From Novosphingobium aureum (GTDB lineage Bacteria; Pseudomonadota; Alphaproteobacteria; Sphingomonadales; Sphingomonadaceae), in assembly GCF_015865035.1 (NCBI RefSeq), contig NZ_JADZGI010000001.1, positions 1,364,001 to 1,428,000 on the forward strand: DNA of 64,000 bases, read 5' to 3'. Under the pieces are notes generated by a model, which was not told the DNA's origin, ran no database searches, and was given only the letters and a program-made list of their open reading frames with translations. Shown here piece by piece: positions 8,543 to 16,985 of the stretch (its first letter is position 1; every line of letters starts with the position of its first letter). The position numbers and the translations under genes were made by a program.

Positions 8543-9805
8543 TCAGTAGCGTGAGCGGCCCAGGGTCGCGATCAGTACCGCGCCCAGCGCGAACATTGCC
8601 ATGCCCGCGAAGTAGGCCGGGGCATAGCTGCCCGTGATGTCGAAGATGGAGCCGGTCAGCGCAGGACCGCCACCGGCACCGATGCCGAAGAAGGTGAGCG
8701 CCAGTCCATAATTGGCCCCATAGGCACGCATCCCGAAGTGGCGCCCGATGAAGAACGACAGCAGGTCCACTTCCGCGCCTCCGGCGAGGCCGAGCAGGGC
8801 CGCCGCGAGAATGGCGAGGGCCGGGCTCAGGTCATGCGCGAAGAGCCACATCGAGAGCACCGGCATCGCGAAGAAGGCGGCAGCCACGAACGGTGCATGG
8901 ACGATGTCGATCAGGTAGCCGACGGCTAGCCGGCCAAGCACGACCGAGATGCCCATGGCGGCTAGCGCGGAACCCACGGTCGCCTCGTCCAGCCCCTGAT
9001 CGGACAGGCTGGCGGGCATGTGCACCATGGCCCCTGCCTGTGCGATGGTGACGATCAAGAGGCTCACCACGATCGTCCAGAAACGCCGGGTGCGCAGGGT
9101 CTCGCGCTGGGTGAGGCCGGTGCCGGTGCGAGCCGCGATGCGCCCGGCCCGGTCCGCCCGGGCGAGGCCGAACCACGCCGCGGGAACGCAGGCGACCAGC
9201 ACGAACATGCCGATCGCGGCATAGGCCATGCGCCAGCCGCTCGATGCGATCACCGATTGCAACAGGGGCGGTGCCACCGCCGAGGCCATGCCGGTGCCCA
9301 GCAGCATCAGCCCCAGCGCCAGTCCGCGCCGCTGGGTGAAGTGCACGCTGACCGCACGGGTCCAGGTGAGCGGGGTGGTTGCGCTGCCGAGTACGGCGAG
9401 CAGGATCAAGGTGAGATAGAAGCTCTCGATATCCGGACCGATCCGGGTCATCGCAAAGAACCCGATGGCGAGGCCCGCCAGCGACAACGTGGCGAGCACG
9501 CGTACGCCGATGCGGTCGATCGCCATACCAAGGAACGGGCCGATCACCACGGTTCCAACGCTCACGCACATCATTCCCGAGGAGATCGCCGAGCGGCTCC
9601 AGCCGAACTCGCTCGACAAGGGCTTGAGAAAGATGCCGAAGCTGTAGAAGACGAGCCCGGTGAGGCCCACGCCCACGCCCAGCGCACAGGCGAGGATCAG
9701 CATCCAGCCACTGGCGAACTCGCCGCGCGCGCGGCTTTCGTCTGGCGTTTCCTCCAGCGCGTTCGCCGGATCGTGCGCTTCGCGCGCCATGTTGCCGTAA
9801 GTCAT
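8543..9805 (-). CDS. MFS transporter
   Basis: 420 residues with about 12 hydrophobic segments; after the first pair comes the loop FLGMAIDRIGVRVL, an MFS motif A variant. It belongs to the monocarboxylate/oxalate-formate-like group of the major facilitator superfamily, inner-membrane carriers for organic acids. The start ATG at 9805 was chosen because protein-like sequence begins there; the open frame continues upstream to 11377 but that part is antisense to the esterase gene. It heads an operon with the MBL-fold hydrolase and diverges from the carboxylesterase. Two TTTCAC-N3-GTGAAA palindromes lie in the shared promoter region, so the two transcripts are probably co-regulated. The substrate is unknown. 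Confidence 0.9.
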   Translation of the reverse strand: MTYGNMAREAHDPANALEETPDESRARGEFASGWMLILACALGVGVGLTGLVFYSFGIFLKPLSSEFGWSRSAISSGMMCVSVGTVVIGPFLGMAIDRIGVRVLATLSLAGLAIGFFAMTRIGPDIESFYLTLILLAVLGSATTPLTWTRAVSVHFTQRRGLALGLMLLGTGMASAVAPPLLQSVIASSGWRMAYAAIGMFVLVACVPAAWFGLARADRAGRIAARTGTGLTQRETLRTRRFWTIVVSLLIVTIAQAGAMVHMPASLSDQGLDEATVGSALAAMGISVVLGRLAVGYLIDIVHAPFVAAAFFAMPVLSMWLFAHDLSPALAILAAALLGLAGGAEVDLLSFFIGRHFGMRAYGANYGLALTFFGIGAGGGPALTGSIFDITGSYAPAYFAGMAMFALGAVLIATLGRSRY

Positions 9806-9921
9806 TGGCGGTCTTGCCTTCCCATCGTCCTTCAACGGCGCGCAGGGCAGGGTGAGAGTGCGGGCCGGGGCAACGAAGGATGGCCCAAAACGCCTCGCGC
9901 AGAAGGTCGCACATGCCCCGT

Positions 9922-9936
9922 TTTCACTGTGTGAAA
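9922..9936. promoter_or_regulatory. palindromic operator candidate, copy 2
   Basis: TTTCAC-TGT-GTGAAA followed by GT, in the divergent region between the MFS and esterase genes. Its centre lies 28 bases from that of copy 3. Confidence 0.6.
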
Positions 9937-9949
9937 GTAGCGAGGCCGA

Positions 9950-9964
9950 TTTCACCCCGTGAAA
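9950..9964. promoter_or_regulatory. palindromic operator candidate, copy 3
   Basis: TTTCAC-CCC-GTGAAA followed by GT. It has the same half sites as copies 1 and 2 with a different three-base spacer, which suggests that only the half sites are conserved. Confidence 0.6.
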
Positions 9965-10099
9965 GTGGACTGCAAGCCGGCTTTGGATCGTGACCTGCGT
10001 GGCTAGGCTGACCGACCGGCCTGGCCGCACTGTCGCAGCCAGCCACAGCGCGCCCCAGCCTTGGTGCGCCTTGCTCAGCTCATGTCCCGGAGAAGACCC

Positions 10100-11584
10100 G
10101 TGCCCCAGATCGACCCTTCGCTGCGCACAGCCATGCGCACCGTGTTCGTCCCGACGTCGCTCGCATTGGCCTCGTTGTCGCTCGGCGGGACGGCTGCGGC
10201 GCAGGAGGACGCAGCAGCCGGGACTTTCCCGCAGGTACGCATCGCCGGCGGTGCCGTCGCCGGGCGCAGTGACGGCCGCGTCGACAGCTTCAAGGGCATT
10301 CCCTATGCTGCGGCGCCGGTGGGCGAGTTGCGCTGGCGTGCGCCCAGGCCCGCCGCTCCCTGGGAGGCGACGCGCGATGCCGGGGATTTCGCACCCGATT
10401 GCATGCAGGCGCCGTTCCCCGGCGATGCCTATCCCGCCGGTCGCGTGGCAGAGGATTGCCTCTATGCCAATGTCTGGAAACCCTCGGGCGATCAGGCCGG
10501 CTTGCCGGTCATCGTGTGGATCTACGGTGGCGGCTTCGTCAACGGTTCGACTTCCAACCCCTATTACGACGGGAGCAGGCTGGCGGGCGAGGACGTGGTC
10601 TTCGTCAGCTTCAACTACCGGCTCGGACGTTTCGGCACTTTCGCCTTTCCCCAGCTGACGCGCGAGCAGGGGGCGCAGGAGCCGCTCGGCAACTACGGGA
10701 CGATGGACCAGCTTGCCGCGCTGCGCTGGGTGCAGGAGAACATTGCTGCCTTTGGCGGCGATCCTGACAACGTCACTCTCGTCGGTGAAAGCGTGGGCGG
10801 CATCTCGATCCATACCTTGATGACCTCGCCCCCGGCGCAGGGGCTGTTCGACCGGGTTGCGATCCTCTCCGGTGGGGACGGGGCCTCGCAGCCCGACCGC
10901 TCGCTGGCGCGGGCCGAGCGCATCGGGATCGATTTTGCCCGTGACAAGGGCATCGACCCGGCTGACCCGCGCGCGCTTGCCAAGCTGCGTGCACTCGATG
11001 CCGATGCGGTGACCGACGGGCTCAGCATTGCCTGGTGGATCAACCCCGGCGAGCCGCTGACCTACAGCCCGCCCTTCGTCGACGGCAAGGTCGCGTTCGG
11101 CGCCCAGGAGGCCTACGAGGCGGGGGCGTTCGCACATGTGCCGGTGATGATCGGGGCGACCAGCGACGACATGGGCGGGCCGCGCGGGTTCCAGGTCCGC
11201 GATGCCCACGTCAAGGCGCAGACGCTGGCCGGACAGACACAGGTCTATGCCTATCGTTTCGGCTATGTCGCTTCTGCCAGCGATGCGCCCGGCGCGGCCC
11301 ATGCCTCGGACATTCCCTATTGGTTCGATACCGTGGACGCGGGTGCTTCGAGCGATGTCACCCAGCGCGACAGGCAAGTGGCGACAAAGCTGAGCGGCTA
11401 CCTGCTGTCATTCGCGAAGACCGGGCGTCCGGGGACCGGGGCGGATGGTCCGGCGTGGAAACCCTATGCGTCACGAACGATGCAGATCATGCGCTTTCTC
11501 GAGGGCGGTGCACTGCGCTTCGAGGCCGATCCCATCGCCGCAGAGCTCGACCGGGCGAGCGAGGTGGACAAGGCCGGCGACTGA
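10100..11584 (+). CDS. secreted carboxylesterase, type B
   Basis: About 494 residues of the carboxylesterase/lipase type B family (alpha/beta hydrolase fold). The nucleophile elbow GESVGG holds the catalytic serine, the oxyanion-hole segment is IYGGGFVNG, and the N-terminal substrate loop (KGIPYAAAPVGELRWRAP) is typical. A signal peptide ends near GGTAAAQ, so it acts in the periplasm or outside. The GTG at 10100 is preferred because GGAG lies seven bases upstream; an ATG at 10133 would start directly at the signal peptide. It is divergent from the MFS-MBL operon with two palindromes between. Role inferred: first hydrolysis of an ester substrate before or during uptake. Confidence 0.9.
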   Translation: MPQIDPSLRTAMRTVFVPTSLALASLSLGGTAAAQEDAAAGTFPQVRIAGGAVAGRSDGRVDSFKGIPYAAAPVGELRWRAPRPAAPWEATRDAGDFAPDCMQAPFPGDAYPAGRVAEDCLYANVWKPSGDQAGLPVIVWIYGGGFVNGSTSNPYYDGSRLAGEDVVFVSFNYRLGRFGTFAFPQLTREQGAQEPLGNYGTMDQLAALRWVQENIAAFGGDPDNVTLVGESVGGISIHTLMTSPPAQGLFDRVAILSGGDGASQPDRSLARAERIGIDFARDKGIDPADPRALAKLRALDADAVTDGLSIAWWINPGEPLTYSPPFVDGKVAFGAQEAYEAGAFAHVPVMIGATSDDMGGPRGFQVRDAHVKAQTLAGQTQVYAYRFGYVASASDAPGAAHASDIPYWFDTVDAGASSDVTQRDRQVATKLSGYLLSFAKTGRPGTGADGPAWKPYASRTMQIMRFLEGGALRFEADPIAAELDRASEVDKAGD

Positions 11585-11634
11585 CCCGCGGTTGCGTTCC
11601 GGCGTCTCGTAGGCGTGAGTAATGGCTCCTGAGC

Positions 11635-12135
11635 CTAGGCGGCCTGTGCGCGCTGGACCAGTGCCACGAGGAGGCACGTGCTTGAGAGGATGCACGAGAC
11701 GGTACGCACATGGTTCCAGGCAAGCCATGCGCGCATGTACCGCCGCCAGTTCTCCCGGGCCTCGTCTCCTTGCGCGCTGGCGGCATCAAGGGCGTTGTTG
11801 AGCGGAACGTTGCGCAGCACGGTCACCGCGAACATGCCTGCGACATAGAGACCGCTACCCATCAGCAAGGGCCATGCGCCGGCGTGCTGGCGATCGAGCC
11901 AGCCCACGACGAAGACCATCGCGCAAAGCGCAGTGCTGGCGAAGAACAGGGGCAGGAACGCCGAGCGCACGATCAGCCGGTTGATCGACTGCATCGCAGC
12001 CATGCCGGCAGGCAGGCCGATCGCGTCGAGTGAGCGCACCACGAATGCCGAGAAACAGAAATAGACACCGGCCATGATTGCCGTCGCGACGACGAGGAGG
12101 CCAAGCAGGGCGTTGATGACGAGTTCCATCGGCAT
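11635..12135 (-). CDS. DUF1772 (anthrone oxygenase-like) membrane protein
   Basis: 166 residues with four hydrophobic segments (about 5-30, 55-80, 88-110 and 140-163). Sequence and layout match the DUF1772 family, which includes anthrone oxygenases of fungal polyketide pathways; most bacterial members have no known function. Conserved features visible are FSAFVVRSL in the first segment, the RNVPLNNAL motif after the third, and the WNHVRT segment before the last. It lies 29 bases downstream of an AraC-type regulator on the same strand and is probably cotranscribed with it. A start at the ATG two codons later is also possible. Confidence 0.8.
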   Translation of the reverse strand: MPMELVINALLGLLVVATAIMAGVYFCFSAFVVRSLDAIGLPAGMAAMQSINRLIVRSAFLPLFFASTALCAMVFVVGWLDRQHAGAWPLLMGSGLYVAGMFAVTVLRNVPLNNALDAASAQGDEARENWRRYMRAWLAWNHVRTVSCILSSTCLLVALVQRAQAA

Positions 12136-12164
12136 GGGTCCTGGGCTCTTGTGCTTATGCCCGG

Positions 12165-13265
12165 TCAGGCGCGGGCCTCGGCGGCGTGCTGCGTCTCGCC
12201 GCGATAGGCGCGCGGGGTCTTGCCCGACCAGCGCTTGAATGCGCGCGTGAAGGAGCTTTGCTCGGCGAAGCCGGTCAGAAACGCGACTTCTGCCAGCGAG
12301 TGCTTGCCCTGACCGACGAGATCGAGTGCCGTCTCGCGCCGTGCCTCGTCGACCAGCGACTGGAACTTGTGACCGGCTTCGGCAAGGCGGCGCTGCAAGG
12401 TGCGGTGGCTCATGCCCATTTCGCGCGCGATGCCGTCGAGCCGGGGGACCCCCTCGCTGAGGTTCCGGGCGATCTGCATCACCACCTGGCGATCGATCTG
12501 TTCGGGCTGCGCATCGTCGAGCAGTCCGGCAAGGTGCTGGCTGAGGAAGGTCCAGATGTGCTGGTCGCCGATGCGGTTGGGCTGGTCGAGGTCGCCTTGG
12601 CGAATGACGATGGCATCGATCTCGGCGCCATGATGGACGGGGCAGCGGAAATAGGCTTCGAGCGGGGCGCGGTTGCCTATCGCACGGTGCTCGAACTGGA
12701 CCGCGGCGGGGCAGAAACCGTCACCATTCGCATCGCGCCACAAGGCAACGAAAGTCCCGAAGGCGGCCTCGTTGGAAATGCGAAAGCCGTCACTCGTCGC
12801 AGGCGGACTGCGCCGCGTCCACAGCACTGTATCGCCACTCTCCTCCAGCGCGAAGTTCGAGACGGGGTTGTAGAACCGGGCGTAGCGGCCAAGCCGCTCG
12901 AACGAGCGCCGCAAGGTCGGTGCGGCCCGGATCGTCAGGCCGATCGGACCGAAGTCCTCACAACGCATGCTTCGCGCAGCGCGCATGTGAAAGCCGATCT
13001 CGGGCTGCTCTTGCAGGGCCAGTACCTCGAGCAGGGCGAAATACCGTTCGATGGGTATCCCTTTTTGCGGATCGTCCAGCTGGCCGTGCGTCAGGCCGAC
13101 CTGGGCCAGCGCGGCATCGGCCTCGTTCCTGTTAGTCTGCGCGATGGCCTTTCTTGCGAAAAGTGCCGCAACATCCACTGCTCTTGCCCCGATCAGCCCC
13201 CGAAAAGCACGCCGTCCCGCGACCGCACGCCAGCCCAGCATAGTCGACGGGGCCCGATTTGGCAC
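12165..13265 (-). CDS. AraC-family transcriptional regulator
   Basis: About 366 residues: an N-terminal AraC-type ligand-binding domain of the OruR/ArgR-like class (about 40-215) and a C-terminal double helix-turn-helix (about 265-355) with LAEVAFLTGFAEQSSFTRAF and the closing GKTPRAYR motif. It lies in front of the DUF1772 gene and divergent to an AhpD-like gene, the two likely targets. The listed start is a GTG at 13265; an ATG at 13241 or a GTG nearer the domain is possible because the first 30 residues look basic and unstructured. The ligand is unknown. Confidence 0.88.
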   Translation of the reverse strand: MPNRAPSTMLGWRAVAGRRAFRGLIGARAVDVAALFARKAIAQTNRNEADAALAQVGLTHGQLDDPQKGIPIERYFALLEVLALQEQPEIGFHMRAARSMRCEDFGPIGLTIRAAPTLRRSFERLGRYARFYNPVSNFALEESGDTVLWTRRSPPATSDGFRISNEAAFGTFVALWRDANGDGFCPAAVQFEHRAIGNRAPLEAYFRCPVHHGAEIDAIVIRQGDLDQPNRIGDQHIWTFLSQHLAGLLDDAQPEQIDRQVVMQIARNLSEGVPRLDGIAREMGMSHRTLQRRLAEAGHKFQSLVDEARRETALDLVGQGKHSLAEVAFLTGFAEQSSFTRAFKRWSGKTPRAYRGETQHAAEARA

Positions 13266-13412
13266 CCTGCGTCAAGAAAATGGCACGGTCGGCCAAGAAG
13301 CGACGCGTCGATCCACACTATCCCGGGTTTCGCCGGCTCACCGGCATTCACCAGACGAAATCGAGATCGTGCCCCGTGCCCCGGCACCTGGCGCCATTCG
13401 TGGAGAAAGACG

Positions 13413-13979
13413 ATGACCCGCTTCGAAACCCATACCGCCGCCACCGCTCCGAGCGCTGCAAAGCCTGTTCTGGAGAGCGCAAGGAGCGCCTACGGCTTCG
13501 TGCCCAATCTGCTGGGCACGATGGCTCAGGCACCCGCGCTGCTCGAAGGGTACGTGACCCTGGCCGCGATCTTCGACAAGAGCGACCTCGACGCGACCGA
13601 GCGCCAGATTGTGCTGATGACCAACAACCGTCTCAACGATTGCGCGTACTGCATGGCTGCGCACACTGTCATCGCCCGCGCCTCCGGGGTTCCGGAGCCG
13701 GTGATCGAAGCGCTGCGCTCGAACCGGACGTTACCCGGCGAGAAGCTCGAGGCGCTGCGCACCTTCGCCGGGATCGTCAACCGGACACGCGGCTGGCCCG
13801 CGCAGGCTGATCTGGAGGCCTTCCTCGCCGCAGGGTATTCCCGCCAGGCCGTACTGGAGGTGATCCTGGGCACCGCGCTCAAGGTCATGTCGAACTACAC
13901 GAACCACGTCGCCGCAACGCCGCTCGACGCGGCCTTCAGCAGCGCGGCCTGGTCACCGCACCATACCGAACCCGCCTGA
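13413..13979 (+). CDS. AhpD-like carboxymuconolactone decarboxylase family protein
   Basis: 188 residues, all-alpha. The redox signature DCAYCMAAH (a CxxC followed by histidine) is that of AhpD-like alkylhydroperoxidase proteins rather than true carboxymuconolactone decarboxylase. ATG 13413 has GGAGA eight bases upstream; the open frame runs on upstream to 12186 but that part is antisense to the AraC gene. It is divergent from the AraC regulator, so both probably share control. Likely role: peroxide or thiol-linked redox defence; the electron donor is not evident. Confidence 0.88.
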   Translation: MTRFETHTAATAPSAAKPVLESARSAYGFVPNLLGTMAQAPALLEGYVTLAAIFDKSDLDATERQIVLMTNNRLNDCAYCMAAHTVIARASGVPEPVIEALRSNRTLPGEKLEALRTFAGIVNRTRGWPAQADLEAFLAAGYSRQAVLEVILGTALKVMSNYTNHVAATPLDAAFSSAAWSPHHTEPA

Positions 13980-14312
13980 CCATCCCGCCCCGGCCGGGCA
14001 GGCGTGGCTGCATGCAGCCCGGCCGGGAGCGGCGCTCGAAAAGGATCTGAAAATGGAAACGACAAGGCTCGTGCATATTGCCGTGATGTCCAGCGGCGCC
14101 ATGATCGTGTGCCGCGTGCTGATGTTCATGGCGGCGTGCAATGGCTGGCTTGTGTCCGCCCGCGCGCCCCTGCCGTCGCACCCCTGGTTCCTCGCCTAGG
14201 GTCCGGACCGCAGGACAGGGTCCGTAGAGAGGCTGACTCGAAAGGCAAGAGGAGCGGCATTGATGGAAGGGGGAGCAAGCCGGTGAGGGGCTTGTGCCTG
14301 TGCAGAAAACCT
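13980..14312. other. intergenic region, 333 bases
   Basis: Apart from the possible 48-residue ORF at 14053-14199, I see no gene, strong hairpin or repeat between the AhpD-like gene and tRNA-Gln. Confidence 0.6.
14053..14199 (+). CDS. possible small hydrophobic protein, 48 aa
   Basis: A short ORF with a good ribosome site (AAGGA seven bases before ATG). The product has a hydrophobic stretch around residues 8-35 (rich in V, M, I, A) that could span the membrane once. It follows the AhpD-like gene by 73 bases. No family is recognised and codon choice is only moderately typical, so it may be spurious. Confidence 0.25.
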   Translation: METTRLVHIAVMSSGAMIVCRVLMFMAACNGWLVSARAPLPSHPWFLA

Positions 14313-14387
14313 TGGCTGGGGCGGCAGGATTCGAACCTGCGAATGCCGGTACCAAAAACCGGTGCCTTACCACTTGGCGACGCCCCA
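14313..14387 (-). tRNA. tRNA-Gln (anticodon TTG)
   Basis: Reading the minus strand from 14387, TGGGGCG pairs with CGCCCCA (acceptor stem). The anticodon stem CCGGT/ACCGG encloses the seven-base loop TTTTGGT with anticodon TTG, and the T arm contains GGTTCGAATCC. The 3' CCA is encoded in the gene (14313-14315) with discriminator G. This reads CAA, and CAG by wobble. Confidence 0.96.
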
Positions 14388-14548
14388 GCACGAGGTGTTC
14401 CGCAGTGTCTGCGCACGGCCCGGCGAAGGGCGGCGCATGGGGGGCGGGTGGTGCCACCCCCTTGCGGGACTGCGCGCTTAGCGGCTTATGCGGGCGCTGA
14501 AAAGGCCCTTTTCGACCTTGCCGGCGATCGCCGGGCGGCGCACAGGTG

Positions 14549-15397
14549 TCAGGCGCCCAGAACCGCGTCGATGTCGGCGGCGCTGTGGCGCTCCTCGACC
14601 ATCCCTTCGCCGCGGCGATTGACGATGCGGCCGCGCCGGACCGCTTCGCGCGCACCCAGTTCCTCGCCCCAGCGCATCAGGTTCTTGTACGAGGGCACGT
14701 CGAGGAAGGTGGCTGCGTCGGTGTAGGATTCGCCGCGCACGAAGCCGCCGAGCCAGCCATAGGCGGCGATGTCGGCGATCGAGTAGGTCTCGCCCGCGAG
14801 ATAGGGCATGTCGGCCAGGCGCCGGTCGGCGACGTCGAAGATGCGTTTGGTTTCCATCGCGAAGCGGTTGATCGGGTACTCGAACTTCTCTGGCGCATAG
14901 GCGTAGAAGTGGCCGAAGCCGCCGCCGATGATCGGGGCGGTCGACATCTGCCACATCAGCCAGGAAACGCACTCGGCGCGCGCAGCCGGTTCCTCGGGCA
15001 GGAACATGCCGAACTTCTCGGCGAGGTACATCAGGATCGCACCCGATTCGAACACGCGCACCGGCTTTGGACCCGAGCAGTCGAGCAGGGCCGGGATCTT
15101 CGAGTTGGGATTGACCTCGACGAAGCCCGAGGAGAACTGGTCGCCCTTGCCGATGTCGATGTACCATGCATCGTATTCGGCCCCGCTCACGCCCGCGGCG
15201 AGCAGTTCCTCGAGCATGATCGTGACCTTCTGGCCATTGGGCGTGCCCAGCGACCACAGCTGCATCGGGTGATCGCCGCGCGGCAGGCGTGCCTCGTGCG
15301 TCGGCCCCGCGATCGGACGGTTGATGCTGGCCCATTCGCCGCCGTTTTCACGATCCCAGGTCCAGACCTTGGGAGGGGAGTAGGGAGCGTCAGCCAT
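14549..15397 (-). CDS. yghU: YghU-like glutathione S-transferase (disulfide-bond oxidoreductase)
   Basis: 282 residues. After an N-terminal extension typical of YghU/YfcG proteins (SPPKVWTWDRENGGEWASIN), the thioredoxin-like domain starts with HPMQLWSLGTPNGQKVTIMLEE and continues to the glutathione-binding FESGAILMYLAEKFG; an all-alpha C-terminal domain follows (about 140-265). The family has weak transferase activity but glutathione-dependent disulfide reductase and peroxidase activity in the cytoplasm. The ATG at 15397 has AAGGA upstream; the open frame upstream of it does not look like protein. It is a stand-alone gene between tRNA-Gln and ilvE on the minus strand. Confidence 0.92.
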   Translation of the reverse strand: MADAPYSPPKVWTWDRENGGEWASINRPIAGPTHEARLPRGDHPMQLWSLGTPNGQKVTIMLEELLAAGVSGAEYDAWYIDIGKGDQFSSGFVEVNPNSKIPALLDCSGPKPVRVFESGAILMYLAEKFGMFLPEEPAARAECVSWLMWQMSTAPIIGGGFGHFYAYAPEKFEYPINRFAMETKRIFDVADRRLADMPYLAGETYSIADIAAYGWLGGFVRGESYTDAATFLDVPSYKNLMRWGEELGAREAVRRGRIVNRRGEGMVEERHSAADIDAVLGA

Positions 15398-15642
15398 GCG
15401 GGAAGTCCTTTGAAACTGGGGTAGCCTGGAGCCGCTACCTAGGGTGCGCCTGCCAAGGTAACAATGTTTTGACGCCCCGATCCGGCGCTTTGTCCGAAAA
15501 TGCGCCGCCAAGCGGCAGTTTTTGCGCGTCTCGTCCGTCCGGGGGGCGAAGCCTGCAAAAACAGGGGCAGAGGCGCATGCCTGCCCGACCCCGTGCAGCA
15601 CCGCTCCGCCATGGAGGGTCGCGCGGGGCTCGGGGGGGTGGC

Positions 15643-16743
15643 TCAGCCGATCTTGCGGATCCAGCCGTGCGTGTCGGGAGCCTCGCCGCGCTGGATGGCG
15701 ACGAGACGGTTCTTGATCTTGCCGGTGAGCTGGCCCGGGCCGCCCGAACCGATGGTGAACTCGCCCTGCTGGCCGGCAACCTTGCCGACCGGGGTGACGA
15801 CCGCGGCGGTGCCGCAGGCGAAAGTCTCGACGAGCTTGCCCGATGCCGCGTCATCGCGCCACTGGTCGAGGCTGTAGCGGCCCTCCTCGAGGGTCAGGCC
15901 TTCCTCGCGCAGCAGGGTGATGAGGCTGTCGCGGGTGATGCCGGGCAGGATCGTGCCGGTCAGCGCCGGGGTCAGCACGCGCCCGTCGTCGAAGACGTAG
16001 AACAGGTTCATGCCGCCCAGTTCCTCGATCCACTTGTGCTCGGCGGCATCGAGGAACACGACCTGGTCGTGCCCGCGCGCGATTGCCTCGCCCTGCGGCA
16101 CGAGGCTGGCGGCGTAGTTGCCGCCGCACTTGGCAGCGCCGGTGCCGCCCGGTGCCGCGCGGGTGTACTCGGAGACCCAGATCGAGACCGCCGGGGCGCC
16201 AGATTTGAAGTAGTTGCCCGCAGGGCTGGCGATGACGATGAACTTGTAGTTCTTGGCAGGGCGCACGCCGAGGAAGGCCTCGGTCGCGATCATGAAGGGG
16301 CGCAGGTAGAGCGAGGCGCCTTCGCCCTCGGGGATCCACGCCTTGTCGAGCGCGACGAGCTTCTCGATCGCCTCGATGAAGGTGGCCTCGGGCAGGGCGG
16401 GCATGGCGAGGCGTTCGGCTGAGCGGTTGAAGCGCGCGGCATTGGCCTCGGGGCGGAACAGCGCGATGGCGCCGTCGGCCTGCTTGTAGGCCTTGAGGCC
16501 CTCGAAGATCTCCTGGGCGTAGTGCAGCACCGAGGCCGCCGGATCGAGCGCGATCGGCTGGCGCGGGCCGATGACCGCATCGTGCCAGCCCTTGCCCTCG
16601 GTCCACTCGATGGTGACCATGTGATCGGTGAAGCTGGTGCCGAAGCCCGGGTTGGCAAGTACCTGCGCGCGCACCTCGTCGCTGACGGGGGCGGGGTGGG
16701 GCACGGTGGTGAAGGCAATGTCGGCTTCGGCGATGCTCGCCAT
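15643..16743 (-). CDS. ilvE: branched-chain amino acid aminotransferase
   Basis: 366 residues, PLP fold-type IV aminotransferase of the larger bacterial/eukaryotic BCAT class. It transaminates leucine, isoleucine and valine with 2-oxoglutarate in the cytoplasm. The AAKCGGNYAASL segment carries the lysine that forms the PLP aldimine; PGITRDSLITL and ETFACGTAAVVTPV are standard conserved blocks. ATG 16743 is the first start giving protein-like sequence (MASIAEADIAFT). It links functionally with leuB (22130) and the valine catabolic operon (42028 onward) in this window, though it is transcribed alone. About 240 bases of leader separate it from the upstream acyltransferase gene on the same strand. 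Confidence 0.94.
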   Translation of the reverse strand: MASIAEADIAFTTVPHPAPVSDEVRAQVLANPGFGTSFTDHMVTIEWTEGKGWHDAVIGPRQPIALDPAASVLHYAQEIFEGLKAYKQADGAIALFRPEANAARFNRSAERLAMPALPEATFIEAIEKLVALDKAWIPEGEGASLYLRPFMIATEAFLGVRPAKNYKFIVIASPAGNYFKSGAPAVSIWVSEYTRAAPGGTGAAKCGGNYAASLVPQGEAIARGHDQVVFLDAAEHKWIEELGGMNLFYVFDDGRVLTPALTGTILPGITRDSLITLLREEGLTLEEGRYSLDQWRDDAASGKLVETFACGTAAVVTPVGKVAGQQGEFTIGSGGPGQLTGKIKNRLVAIQRGEAPDTHGWIRKIG

Positions 16744-16985
16744 GGAACTCAGGTCCTCTGCTAGTGAACGGATTGCGCGCCTGAACGAAAATTTCAATCA
16801 GCGCAAGAGGGTGGTAATTTTAAAACCCTTCCGTAAGTTTCCCGCCATGTTCGCGCTGTGCCGGCACAGTGGCTTGCAGCACGCGAATCCGCCGGTTTGC
16901 GGGCGTGCGACAGCGCCATGGCGATGCACCTACTGCAACTTTTGTGCAGTCCTTTGCAAGCAGCTTCGCGCGCTGGGCGCCGCGG

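Noticed and set aside
9806..11377. 524-residue N-terminal extension of the MFS protein
   Set aside because: The added part is antisense to the carboxylesterase and not protein-like; the MFS protein is complete from 9805.
12186..13412. Upstream extension of the AhpD-like protein
   Set aside because: It is antisense to the AraC gene; a good ribosome site precedes ATG 13413.
15503..15525. Hairpin GCCGC-CAA-GCGGC followed by TTTTT on the plus strand
   Set aside because: It looks like a terminator, but no plus-strand gene lies upstream, and on the minus strand the stem is short and the T-run weak.
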